A stretch of 64,000 nt of DNA from JBMNGN01 sp050949865 (lineage in GTDB: Bacteria; Bacillota; Syntrophomonadia; Syntrophomonadales; Syntrophomonadaceae), in contig JBMNGN010000005.1 of the NCBI GenBank assembly GCA_050949865.1, forward strand, positions 186,001 to 250,000, in the 5' to 3' direction. Under the pieces are notes generated by a model. The model was not told the origin of the DNA. It saw only the letters and a list, made by a program, of their open reading frames with translations, and did no database searches. The position numbers and the translations under genes were made by a program. Below are positions 24,588-34,012 of the stretch, one piece after another (the first letter of the stretch is position 1; every line of letters starts with the position of its first letter).

Positions 24588-26786
24588 TTAAACACTCCTA
24601 ATTTCCCCCGGTATAACCCTTTGAACTTCCAGTACATCTTTCACCGTTTGAATGCGCTGGATAATGGCCTGCAAATGGTTAATATCCCTAATCTCCAATT
24701 TCAGATTTATAACGGCCAGATTGTTCTTGGTTACCCGGGAAAAAACCGAATTAATCTGAACTTTCGCATCGGCAATTATATTCATCACATCCGTAGTCAA
24801 TCGTGCCCGATCATAAGCCTTCACTTCTAATTCAACGTAGTAATTGCCTTGTTTATCTGACCATTCCACATCCAAAATCCGGTCTTTTTCCACCTTCAAA
24901 TAATTGATCAGGTTAGGGCAATCATGGCGATGTACCGATACTCCTCTACCCCGGGTGATATATCCAAACACCTTGTCACCTGGTAAAGGATTGCAGCACC
25001 TGGCTAACCGAATTACAACATCGTCCACCCCTTTTATTTTTAAAGCATTCGTTTCCCTTTCAAGACTCGCTTTGCTTTTGGTACTAGCAGGAATATTTAT
25101 AATATCGTCAACCTGAGTATCTTGAAAGAACAGCTCCTTTTGCCGTGTAATTACTGAAGCCGGCGATAGTGCCCCCTCTCCCAGAGAAGCAAATAAATCA
25201 TCAACCGTGTTCAGTCCGATCTTTTTTATCACTTCCTGCAATTTATCTTCCTTAAGCAACTCCTTAGGGTTTAGATGCTTTTTCTTTAGCTCCCTTTCCA
25301 GCAGGTCATGCCCTTTAATTATATTGGCCTGCCTTTCCTCACGTTTGAACCACTGCTTTATTCGGCTCTTGGCTGAAGAGGTTTTAACAAAAGTTAACCA
25401 GTCCCGGGTAGGTCCCAGGGAATTTTTTGAGGTGATTATTTCTACTATATCTCCATTATCCAGGATATGATCAAGGGGTACTATTCGGCCGTTAACCCGG
25501 GCCCCTGTACACTGGTGTCCGACCTCGGTATGCACCCGGTAGGCGAAATCTACCGGACAGGCACCTTTAGGAAGTTCAATAATAGCTCCTTTAGGAGTAA
25601 AAACAAACACCGTATCATCGAATAAATCTATTTTAAGCGATTCCATAAATTCTCTGGTATCTTTAATCTCCTGTTGCCATTCAAGAATTTGCCGCAGCCA
25701 TGCCAGTTTTTCATCATACTTCTTATCCTTGGAGTTTACCCCTTCTTTGTACCTCCAATGAGCCGCAATGCCGTATTCTGCAGTGCGGTGCATATCCCAG
25801 GTACGGATTTGCACTTCAAAGGGTTCTCCTCCCCTGCCAATTAAGGTGGTATGCAGTGACTGATACATATTAGGCTTGGGAGTAGCAATATAATCTTTGA
25901 ACCGACCGGGAAGAGGCTTCCACATGGTATGAATAATACCCAAAGCCCCATAGCATTCTCTCACATCATTAACCAATACCCTGATGGCAATTTTGTCATA
26001 TATCTCATCAATGTTTTTCATTTGCTTAATCATTTTTTTATATATGCCATAGATATTTTTAGGTCTTCCTTCAATATCCGCCTCCAGCCCGATCTGTTGA
26101 AGACCCGAACGTATATGTTCAATTAATTCCTTAACATAGTCTTCCCGCTCCTTGCGTTTCTTCTTTAACCGCTTGGCAATGGCATAATACATATCAGGAT
26201 CAAGGTAATAAAATGCAAGGTCTTCCAGTTCCCATTTAAACTTAAATATACCGAGACGGTGAGCTAAAGGCGCAAAAATATCCAGTGTTTCCTGGGCTAT
26301 TTCCTTTTGTTTACGTTCAGTCTGATAATTCAGGGTCCTCATATTATGCAATCTGTCTGCCAGCTTAATAATAATGACCCTAATATCCTTGGCCATAGCC
26401 AGGAACATTTTTCTCAGGTTCTCTGCCTGGGCATCTTCATTAGATTTTATACCTAACTTATTGAGCTTGGTTACTCCGTCAACCAATAAAGCAATTTCTT
26501 CCCCAAACTCAGCACTGATGTTGGAAGTCTTTATATCTGTATCCTCAACTACATCATGCAATAATGCAGCGCATATGGAAGCAGTATCCATTTCAATGCT
26601 GGTCAATATGTTGCCGACTTCAACAGGATGAATGATAAATGGTTCGCCTGATATCCTCTTTTGCCCGTTATGAGCCATCTGGGCATACTTGTAAGCCTTT
26701 TCAATAATCATCCTGTCGGCATTGGGGTCATATTTTAGTACTTTTTCAATTATGGCTTCATGTCCCATATAATCACCATCATTCAT
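24588..26786 (-). CDS. relA: Bifunctional (p)ppGpp synthetase/hydrolase (RelA/SpoT, Rel)
   Basis: Stringent-response enzyme that makes and degrades (p)ppGpp. Domain order: HD hydrolase (AHNGQKRISGEPFIIHP, LLHDVVEDT with the intact HDxxED metal motif), synthetase (GRFKDYIATPKPNMYQSLHTTL), TGS domain beginning FVFTPKGAIIELPKGA, a zinc-finger-like stretch (RLARCCNPLPGD, HRHDCPN) and a C-terminal ACT domain. The RFKD motif and intact HD motif point to a bifunctional long Rel as in most Firmicutes. Start is ambiguous: GTG 26792, ATG 26786 or ATG 26768 (GGTGAT just upstream). It overlaps the end of recJ. Confidence 0.95.
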   Translation of the reverse strand: MNDGDYMGHEAIIEKVLKYDPNADRMIIEKAYKYAQMAHNGQKRISGEPFIIHPVEVGNILTSIEMDTASICAALLHDVVEDTDIKTSNISAEFGEEIALLVDGVTKLNKLGIKSNEDAQAENLRKMFLAMAKDIRVIIIKLADRLHNMRTLNYQTERKQKEIAQETLDIFAPLAHRLGIFKFKWELEDLAFYYLDPDMYYAIAKRLKKKRKEREDYVKELIEHIRSGLQQIGLEADIEGRPKNIYGIYKKMIKQMKNIDEIYDKIAIRVLVNDVRECYGALGIIHTMWKPLPGRFKDYIATPKPNMYQSLHTTLIGRGGEPFEVQIRTWDMHRTAEYGIAAHWRYKEGVNSKDKKYDEKLAWLRQILEWQQEIKDTREFMESLKIDLFDDTVFVFTPKGAIIELPKGACPVDFAYRVHTEVGHQCTGARVNGRIVPLDHILDNGDIVEIITSKNSLGPTRDWLTFVKTSSAKSRIKQWFKREERQANIIKGHDLLERELKKKHLNPKELLKEDKLQEVIKKIGLNTVDDLFASLGEGALSPASVITRQKELFFQDTQVDDIINIPASTKSKASLERETNALKIKGVDDVVIRLARCCNPLPGDKVFGYITRGRGVSVHRHDCPNLINYLKVEKDRILDVEWSDKQGNYYVELEVKAYDRARLTTDVMNIIADAKVQINSVFSRVTKNNLAVINLKLEIRDINHLQAIIQRIQTVKDVLEVQRVIPGEIRSV

Positions 26787-29529
26787 GGTCACCCAGGAGT
26801 TCCCTTAACTCCTTCTCCCATCTGTTAAAGGCTTCGATTTCAGCTTTTCCCTCCAAATAATAAGGAGAATTACGAAGATTAATGGTATGGCTCTTTGGAT
26901 AAATAAACTTTATTGAAATTATACTACCCTTTTTCTTAACCTCACACAAGCCTAGATCAGTAAGTATATGAAAAAACGGACCCAAGTCCAAAGAATTTTG
27001 CCGAAGTTGTAAAGCTTTTTCAATTATGCTGGCTAATTTGCGAATATCTTCGGTTATCGGGTTTACTTTAAAGCTGATTAAACAAGACCAAACCTGTTTA
27101 AAGAATTTTAAGTCTGGATATTGTCGTTTAAGATAGTTTCGATTTACAATCAAATCCTCATCGTTAAACAGAGCAACAGCTTTAGTATCTTTGCTAGCAG
27201 CTATCTGGCTTATCATTGAAAAAGCTTCAAACCGGCTGTACGGGATATCAGCAAAGAAAATCGTTTCAATATTATGCCCGTTATCCAATACATCAGTATA
27301 GTTACCGTCAGTCAACAAGATAGTTGAATCTGCTTCCCGGAATCTTTGCCGGACGATTCGCCGTTGGCGAACATTGGTTAATCCAGCCTCAACCATAACC
27401 CGGGGATGGGCAGAAAACTCAGTTATCGTCTGGCTTCGATTAGCATACACAAAAGCAGGTTTAGTATTAAAGCATATATCCTTACGCTCCCAAATCACTC
27501 TTTTACTATTATCGGTCAATGCGGTTACTTTAATCGGACCCAATCCCTTGAGTTTTTCGTAACCATCGTGGTCTCCGACGTATATGATCCGCTCCAGATT
27601 GCCCGGCAAATGACTATCCTGGCAATAATACTGAAGATACGGGTAGGTAGTGAGAAATACCCGGACAGCTCCTTTTTTGAATTCTGTTTCCACCGCAATT
27701 CGTTGAGGTTGTATCAGTTTGCCATGCAGAGGCTTTAGTACTGAAGGGCTAAAAAAGGTTTTCAACAGGATACTGTGTTTGCTTAAAACCCTGTGTGTGG
27801 GGTAGGCTACTAACACTGGTTTTCCATTATCTAGCTCCTGTAATATTTGCCGCAGCATTAGACTGAAAAATCTGGGATCCCGGATGTCATTGGACAGAAT
27901 GCTGTTTTTAATGTCCTTAATTTTTAGTCTTATTGTATTCTTACCCCTGAATTGATTTCTTTCCAACTCAAACAGTATATCAAATAAACACTTGTCAAAG
28001 GGTAAGTTAACCAGATCCGAACCGCCAAAAGCAATACCCTCAATCCGATTGGGGCCAATTAACGCCTTAAAATGCTCCTTATTCTTACCAAACCTTTCCG
28101 CCTGCCGGACCTCTACCCCCCTTAGCAAAAAACATGGAATCGGATTACCCTCACCAAACGGCTGTAATTGTTCTACTAAATCGTACAAACCTTGGTTAAT
28201 ATCTTCCGGCTCCACTTCAGCATCGATATATATGCATCCTTGAGCATCTTTCTCTGGTTCCAAACTCCATTCTGAAAGGGTGGCTTCAAACTGCCGGTAA
28301 TGCTGTTTTTCAATTACCAATCCGGCTGCCATACTGTGCCCGCCATACTTGACCAATAAATCCCGGCAGCCATCAAGAATATTGTATATATTTATCCCTT
28401 CAGGACTTCGGCAGGAGCCCCGGCCTATATCTCCTTCCCAGGCAATCATTATAACGGGTCGGTTATACCGGTTACATAACCGGGATGCCACAATTCCAAT
28501 GACTCCCTGGTGCCAGTCATCGCCACTAACCACCAAAACCGGCAGTTGACTGGCATACTCGGAGGTTTCAATCTGCAGCACCGCCTCTTTGTAGATCTTT
28601 TCCTCCAGCATTCTTCGCTCATTGTTTATACCGGTTAATCTGGCAGCTAGGTCCTGTGCAATTACCTCATTTTCAGCCAATAATAATTCTATACTGGTAC
28701 TGGCATTTTGTAATCTGCCGGCTGAGTTTAATCTGGGAGCAATTAAAAACCCGATATGCCATGGCAGCAAACTCTTATCTTCCAGTCCTGCTTCCTTTAT
28801 CAAGGCTTTAAGTCCCAGTTTTTTAGTTTTGGCCAAGGCATTAAGCCCGTGGTATACAATTATCCGGTTATCACCCAGTAAAGGCACCATGTCAGCAATA
28901 GTTGCCAGAGCAACCAGGTCCAGATAACCCATTGCCAGTTCATCATTCCTGTATCGTGATAAAGCCCTTATCAATTGGAAAGCCACTCCGGCACCAGCCA
29001 AATATTTGCTGGCTTCCACCTGGTCAATCCAGGGATTAATGACCGCCAGGGCTTGAGGCAGATTGTCAGACGGGGGGGTATGATGATCGGTGATTATAAC
29101 TTCCATACCTAGGGATTTGGCCAGCTCCGTCTCCTGAAAAGAAGATATCCCGCAGTCCACAGTGATTATCAGTTGATATCCTGCTGCAGCCAGGTTCTCA
29201 ACCGCTTGCTGATTTAGTCCGTAACCTTCGGTAAACCGGTCAGGAACATAATAATCTACCTTTAGGCCAGCTGCCTTAAAATAATCTACTAGTAATGCTA
29301 TGCTGCATATACCATCTGCATCATAGTCGCCAAATATTACTACCTTCTCCCGGGATTCTATCGCCTGGATTATTCTATTTACTGCTTGCTGCATTCCTTT
29401 TAAAGCCAGGGGATCGCTAAGGACATCAAGATTCTTATTAAAAAAGCTATATGTATCCTCCCCGCTCTTTATTCCCCGCTGAACCAGCAGTTTAGCAAGT
29501 ATAGACGATATATTCACTTGTTTTTGCAA
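26779..29529 (-). CDS. recJ: Single-stranded-DNA-specific exonuclease RecJ (long form), 5' end unclear
   Basis: 5'-3' ssDNA exonuclease for recombination and repair. DHH-domain motifs IFGDYDADGICS, VDCGISS and ITDHHTPP and the DHHA1 motif YGGHSMAAGL are intact. A C-terminal region of ~350 residues beyond the OB-fold matches the extended clostridial form. The frame can be read as coding 18 codons further upstream, to 29583 (the stretch reads WKFKEYCVLDADK, like a RecJ N-terminus), yet has no ATG there. An ATG with GGAGG exists at 29587 but is one base out of frame. TTG 29529 has no Shine-Dalgarno. See findings. Confidence 0.9.
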   Translation of the reverse strand: MQKQVNISSILAKLLVQRGIKSGEDTYSFFNKNLDVLSDPLALKGMQQAVNRIIQAIESREKVVIFGDYDADGICSIALLVDYFKAAGLKVDYYVPDRFTEGYGLNQQAVENLAAAGYQLIITVDCGISSFQETELAKSLGMEVIITDHHTPPSDNLPQALAVINPWIDQVEASKYLAGAGVAFQLIRALSRYRNDELAMGYLDLVALATIADMVPLLGDNRIIVYHGLNALAKTKKLGLKALIKEAGLEDKSLLPWHIGFLIAPRLNSAGRLQNASTSIELLLAENEVIAQDLAARLTGINNERRMLEEKIYKEAVLQIETSEYASQLPVLVVSGDDWHQGVIGIVASRLCNRYNRPVIMIAWEGDIGRGSCRSPEGINIYNILDGCRDLLVKYGGHSMAAGLVIEKQHYRQFEATLSEWSLEPEKDAQGCIYIDAEVEPEDINQGLYDLVEQLQPFGEGNPIPCFLLRGVEVRQAERFGKNKEHFKALIGPNRIEGIAFGGSDLVNLPFDKCLFDILFELERNQFRGKNTIRLKIKDIKNSILSNDIRDPRFFSLMLRQILQELDNGKPVLVAYPTHRVLSKHSILLKTFFSPSVLKPLHGKLIQPQRIAVETEFKKGAVRVFLTTYPYLQYYCQDSHLPGNLERIIYVGDHDGYEKLKGLGPIKVTALTDNSKRVIWERKDICFNTKPAFVYANRSQTITEFSAHPRVMVEAGLTNVRQRRIVRQRFREADSTILLTDGNYTDVLDNGHNIETIFFADIPYSRFEAFSMISQIAASKDTKAVALFNDEDLIVNRNYLKRQYPDLKFFKQVWSCLISFKVNPITEDIRKLASIIEKALQLRQNSLDLGPFFHILTDLGLCEVKKKGSIISIKFIYPKSHTINLRNSPYYLEGKAEIEAFNRWEKELRELLGDHE

Positions 29530-29629
29530 TTTATCGGCATCTAATACACAGTATTCCTTAAACTTCCAAATGAGGTCCCGGATTCATTTCTCCTCCCAAC
29601 GCTATTCTACAACCGCTTTTTGCTATGAC

Positions 29630-31525
29630 CTAGCTTTGAGAATATAAGCCCTTGAATCGTACTCTAAACTCGGTACCGGAAGGGCTGGTTTGGATCTCAA
29701 TAGCAGCTTTATGCCTGGCAGCAATACTATAACAAACCGATAAACCCAGTCCAGTTCCCTGCTCCTTAGTACTGAAAAAGGGGGTTCCGATCCTTTCCAG
29801 ATGATCAGCCGGTATACCGTTTCCCTCATCCTTAACTGACATGATAACGTGGTTACCTTCGCACCAAGTACTTAACACCAGTTTACCTCCTGCTGACATG
29901 GCCTCTAGCCCATTTCTGACCAAATTTAAAATCAGCTGGCGGATTTCCTCTTGATCTAAAACTAGGTCAGGTATCGATTGCAACTCCAGGCTGATATACT
30001 TGTCCTGGGCCATGGCATCTGCGAATATTAAAGGAGACAAGGTCTCAATAATTTGGTTAAGATTATGGGATTGCAGGTCCAGGGGCTTATTCTTGGCCAG
30101 AGACAAAAACTCAGTAATTATCGAGTTAGCCCGATCGATTTCTTCTATCATTATATCAAAATACTCTGCATCAGCAGAATACTCTGGCTTAGCAGCCAGG
30201 ATCTGAAGGAATCCCCTAATACTAGTCATTGGATTCCGAGTTTCATGAGCTATACTGGCGGCTATTTCCCCAATAAGGTTCAGTTTATCCAGCCTCATCA
30301 TTTCTCTTTCCAACCTTTTCCGCTCAGTTATATCGGTCATATTAAAAATCATGCATTTCTCACCATGGATATCGATGGCTTCTGCTGATACCAATCCTAT
30401 GGTTTTGCCAAAACTTACTTCCAGATTGCGTACCCCGCCATATTCCTTGACCATTTGCTTTAAACGGTCACGGGCTTCAGGAGTTGGCCACAGATTGAGC
30501 TCGGTAGCCGTACGGCCAATTATATCCTCTCTTTCCCGCCTGGTTATACGACATAGTTTTTCATTTACATCTATATACCTGCCATCTTCTATAGTAGTAA
30601 TGCTCATGATAGTGGGGCTGGAATTGAAAGCCTTGGAAAACTTTTCTTCAGATAAGCGTAAGGCATCCTCAGTACGCTTCCGTTCGGTTATATCGGTTAT
30701 CATCCTTAAGGAACCGGTGTATTTGCCATCCTGATCATAAAGAGGGGTGGCAGAAACCAGGCCCCAGAGGCTACTTCCATCCTTTCTCCGAAATTTAAAC
30801 TCCAGCTGTTCAACAGAACTCCGATTATTCTGTTGGAGATGTAATTCCTCAACTTCTCTCCATTCCGGGTCAATGTACCCCAAAAGCCCTTTCTCCATTA
30901 TCTCATCCATGGTACAACCCAGCATTTGACATATCTTATTATTGGCGAAAACAGTGCGGTTTTCTTCGTCCAGTATCCAGATCCCTTCATTGGCAATCTC
31001 AACTATCTTACGAAATCTTTCTTCACTTTTCTCCTGGTAAGCACCTGAGGCTTTTAATACAATAGCTACCAAGCCCGGTTGGGGTTGAAATATACTTACT
31101 TCGGCACAGCTGTTTTGCCCTGGCAGGCATTCCATCTTTTGGCTAAGTTCCCCAGTGTTTGCCACTTGCATTACAGAATCAAAACCCATAAAGCTAAATT
31201 CCGGTCCCAGAATACTAGCTCTTTTTCCCAGCAAGTCATCGGGTTTTATGCGTGCCATATTGGCAAATACAGGATTAAGATATACAATCTCAGCGTCTAC
31301 AGGATTCTGGTTATGGTCGTATATAATCTCCAGCAAAACAAGGCCGTCATTTTTGAATATCTTTTTATAATCGTCACTTATTGAGGTGTAATTCCTGTAT
31401 GGACAATTATTTTGACCGTTACCGCATAAAGCCCTAGCACATTCCGTTTCCCTTTTTTTTAATTCCGAAATCTGCTGCCGGAGCTCGCTCAATTCGTTTT
31501 TGAAATACAAGATTTTGTCAGCCAT
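29630..31525 (-). CDS. PAS-domain sensor histidine kinase
   Basis: Probably cytoplasmic two-component sensor, 631 residues with no clear membrane segment. An N-terminal coiled coil (ELSELRQQISELKKRE) is followed by three cysteines at 29, 34 and 41. A PAS-like region follows, then two clearer PAS/PAC modules (about residues 165-285 and 290-400, each ending with ITDITERKR-type PAC motifs). The kinase core follows: HisKA with the phosphoacceptor in SIAHETRNPMTS and HATPase with DEGNGIP and GTGLGLSVCYS. No response regulator gene adjoins it, so it is an orphan; many such kinases feed the Spo0A phosphorelay, which is inference. GAGGTG precedes the ATG. Confidence 0.88.
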   Translation of the reverse strand: MADKILYFKNELSELRQQISELKKRETECARALCGNGQNNCPYRNYTSISDDYKKIFKNDGLVLLEIIYDHNQNPVDAEIVYLNPVFANMARIKPDDLLGKRASILGPEFSFMGFDSVMQVANTGELSQKMECLPGQNSCAEVSIFQPQPGLVAIVLKASGAYQEKSEERFRKIVEIANEGIWILDEENRTVFANNKICQMLGCTMDEIMEKGLLGYIDPEWREVEELHLQQNNRSSVEQLEFKFRRKDGSSLWGLVSATPLYDQDGKYTGSLRMITDITERKRTEDALRLSEEKFSKAFNSSPTIMSITTIEDGRYIDVNEKLCRITRREREDIIGRTATELNLWPTPEARDRLKQMVKEYGGVRNLEVSFGKTIGLVSAEAIDIHGEKCMIFNMTDITERKRLEREMMRLDKLNLIGEIAASIAHETRNPMTSIRGFLQILAAKPEYSADAEYFDIMIEEIDRANSIITEFLSLAKNKPLDLQSHNLNQIIETLSPLIFADAMAQDKYISLELQSIPDLVLDQEEIRQLILNLVRNGLEAMSAGGKLVLSTWCEGNHVIMSVKDEGNGIPADHLERIGTPFFSTKEQGTGLGLSVCYSIAARHKAAIEIQTSPSGTEFRVRFKGLYSQS

Positions 31526-31570
31526 TTATTACCTGCACCTCAATTGCTGGAGATAGTTTTGTTTGCTAAT

Positions 31571-31599
31571 ATTGTATCATTTTGTCGCAATAAGTCTAT
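31571..31599 (-). promoter_or_regulatory. Possible extended -10 promoter for the PAS kinase
   Basis: Minus strand TGATACAAT (TGn extension plus TACAAT at 31576-31571), about 45 bp before the kinase start, without a good -35 element. Confidence 0.35.
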
Positions 31600-31696
31600 A
31601 AGGTACTTTGCTGGTCTGGCAATAATTACTATTGGCTTTTCTAAAGTAAAAAACCGGATACTTACATATATTTAGAATATGGATAGTGGAGGTGAT

Positions 31697-32785
31697 ATGT
31701 TGGGTATCGAAAGGCATTTGTTCCCAGGCGGGAATACCTGTTACGGGTTTTATTCATTTTATGAATACATGGTCACACCGGAAGTAGAGAGAAAAATCAT
31801 CCTAAAGGGAGGGCCAGGAGTAGGGAAGTCCACGTTTATGGCCGAAATAGCCCGCAAATTTGCAGCCAGGGGAGTTGATATCGAGTACCACTGGTGTTCA
31901 TCTGATAACTTATCCCTGGATGGTATTGTAGTAGGTAATAACCGGATTTGCTTGGTTGATGGTACCCACCCCCACATAGTTGATCCCCGTTATCCGGGAG
32001 CAGTGGACGAAATTATAAACCTTGGGGATTATTGGAACCGGGACCTCTTGAAAAAGTCACGAAAATTCATTATTCAACTTACCCAGGAGATATCCAAATG
32101 CTTTGGCCGGGCTTACAGCAAACTAAAACAGGCCAAGGTATCGTTAGAAGAGTTAAAATCCTATTACTGGGAATACACTGACTGCTGGGCAGTCAACCGG
32201 AATATTTTGGCCTTGGGGGCTGACTTTGTTAACGGGTTTAAACCATCCAGCAGAAAACCCCGCCATCTGTTCGCGGGTGCTATTACTCCCCAGGGAACAG
32301 TCACCAAAATAGATTCCACTATAGATAAAGACTTCGAACTTGTATTAGTCCAAGGCAATCCCGGAACTGGTACCAAGCAGCTATTCAAACATGTTTCAGG
32401 TCTTTTGGAACTAAATAATAGCTATGCTGAAGTACTGCACAACCCGTTTGATCCTGAAGACATAGATGCCATAGTAGTTTTCGAGCCGAAAGTCGCTTTG
32501 ATCGATATAACCCCTGTACTGATTAATTACCGGGATTATATTAAATCCAACCGGATTAAGCGCTTTTTGGATTTTGATCAGTTTATAACCAGTGACCGCA
32601 ATCAGCAGTTGATTACATCCGCTAAAAACCAATTCCTATCTGGTATCAGTGAAGCAATTTCCTTAATACAAGCAGCCAAAAGCCTGCATGATGAATTGGA
32701 AGGCTATTACCTTCCCGCTATGGATTTTGCCCGTATAAATGAGGTACGGGAAGGCTTGTTTGCTGAATTAAACCGACTGATATAG
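31697..32785 (+). CDS. Two-P-loop ATPase of unknown function (PRK06851-like)
   Basis: 362 residues. A Walker A loop GGPGVGKST occurs near residue 38, right after a FYEYM segment. A second glycine-rich loop, GNPGTGTKQ, sits near residue 230 in a repeated-looking half beginning FAGAITPQGT. The architecture of duplicated P-loop halves fits a Firmicutes ATPase family of unknown role; nothing indicates a substrate. The second loop ends in Lys without the usual Ser/Thr directly after it, so it may be degenerate. ATG at 31697 is chosen over 31679 because GGAGGTGAT directly precedes it. It is transcribed away from the kinase and towards the moeA genes. Confidence 0.7.
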   Translation: MLGIERHLFPGGNTCYGFYSFYEYMVTPEVERKIILKGGPGVGKSTFMAEIARKFAARGVDIEYHWCSSDNLSLDGIVVGNNRICLVDGTHPHIVDPRYPGAVDEIINLGDYWNRDLLKKSRKFIIQLTQEISKCFGRAYSKLKQAKVSLEELKSYYWEYTDCWAVNRNILALGADFVNGFKPSSRKPRHLFAGAITPQGTVTKIDSTIDKDFELVLVQGNPGTGTKQLFKHVSGLLELNNSYAEVLHNPFDPEDIDAIVVFEPKVALIDITPVLINYRDYIKSNRIKRFLDFDQFITSDRNQQLITSAKNQFLSGISEAISLIQAAKSLHDELEGYYLPAMDFARINEVREGLFAELNRLI

Positions 32786-32794
32786 CATCAGCAA

Positions 32795-34000
32795 TTAAAC
32801 CCATGTAACCAATGCTTTAACCATATCATCTTTATTTGTCCCAGGTTTTAGGTCCAAGATAGCATCTCCGATCACCAGGGGATTCTGGACCGGTCTTTTT
32901 ATCCCCTGAAGGGCTATTAATTGCCCGTTATTCTCAAAAATATCTGCCCGGCATAAAAGCCGTTCATTTATTAGGGCTAAATCCTGCCCCAGCCTGACAT
33001 TAATCCAACGGTTTTCATATTGGTTTAGCCCTCTCGTTTTCATTAGAACCGGATTAATTAAAACGTCAAATATTATCTCACCTGCACCTGGGTTTCCAGG
33101 AATGTTTACTATTAATTTACTGCGTGTGACAGCAGCTGCAGTACTCCTACCCGGTTTAACCTTTAATCCCGTAAATAAAATTTCGACGTTAAATGATTTT
33201 ATTGCAGACAAAACCAGGTCGTATTTTCCGCCGCCGCTTCCACCGGTTACTATAATGAGATCGGACAACTCCAGACCTTTTTCAATTTCTTTAATAATAA
33301 GGGCTTTGTTATCGCTGACCAATCCGGTACCAACTACCGGAATACACCTAGCTTCCCGAACCTTATTGATAAAAAATGCCAGGTTACTATTATATATCTG
33401 TCCGCTCTCCAACAACTCACCAGGCAGCCTTAATTCACTACCACTGTTGATAATATATACCCTTGGTTTCCTAAATACCTTAATGCTTGTAACCCCTGAA
33501 GACGCTACCTTTTCGATAGTACGCAATTTTATGTCCTGCCCGCGGGAAACGATTAACTGGGCTTCTTGGATTATATCCCCTCGGGATTGAATATTCTTTT
33601 TATGGTCTATTTTGCTTTCTATCCTTACCCTGTTTCCTTCTATGCAGCCATCTTCCTGCCTAATAACAGCCGCCGCACCATAGGGAACCGGAGCGCCGGT
33701 CATAACCCACCAACACTTACCCGGAAACGGAACGGGCTGGGCAATGGTTCCAGCTGGCACAACTCCCATTATCTCCAGTTCTATTGTCCTACCCTTTTGC
33801 AGGTTATTCCAGTCTTCAGCTCTAATTGCGTATCCATCCACCAGAGAACGGTTAAATCCGGGAATAGAAAATGGCGAATAGACGCTTTCTGCACATACTC
33901 GGTATAGACACTCCTGAACCGGAATATTTTCATGTTCATTAACCGGGTTTATATCCAGGCATTTTTGCAAAGCCTGTTCCAAATCCACCTTATCAGTCAT
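32795..34000 (-). CDS. moeA: MoeA-like molybdopterin molybdotransferase, paralogue 1
   Basis: 401 residues with the MoeA layout: N-terminal linker and domain (residues ~1-170, including FSIPGFNRSLVDGYAI), the MoCF-biosynthesis molybdopterin-binding domain (~175-320) and a C-terminal beta-barrel. MoeA inserts molybdate into adenylylated molybdopterin. The usual glycine motif GGxSxGxxD appears altered here as GGSGGGKYD, and the KPGRSTAAAV and NIPGNPGAG segments are retained, so activity with the normal substrate is likely but not certain. It begins 12 bp after paralogue 2. Confidence 0.85.
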   Translation of the reverse strand: MTDKVDLEQALQKCLDINPVNEHENIPVQECLYRVCAESVYSPFSIPGFNRSLVDGYAIRAEDWNNLQKGRTIELEIMGVVPAGTIAQPVPFPGKCWWVMTGAPVPYGAAAVIRQEDGCIEGNRVRIESKIDHKKNIQSRGDIIQEAQLIVSRGQDIKLRTIEKVASSGVTSIKVFRKPRVYIINSGSELRLPGELLESGQIYNSNLAFFINKVREARCIPVVGTGLVSDNKALIIKEIEKGLELSDLIIVTGGSGGGKYDLVLSAIKSFNVEILFTGLKVKPGRSTAAAVTRSKLIVNIPGNPGAGEIIFDVLINPVLMKTRGLNQYENRWINVRLGQDLALINERLLCRADIFENNGQLIALQGIKRPVQNPLVIGDAILDLKPGTNKDDMVKALVTWV

Positions 34001-34012
34001 CCGCTAACCCCG

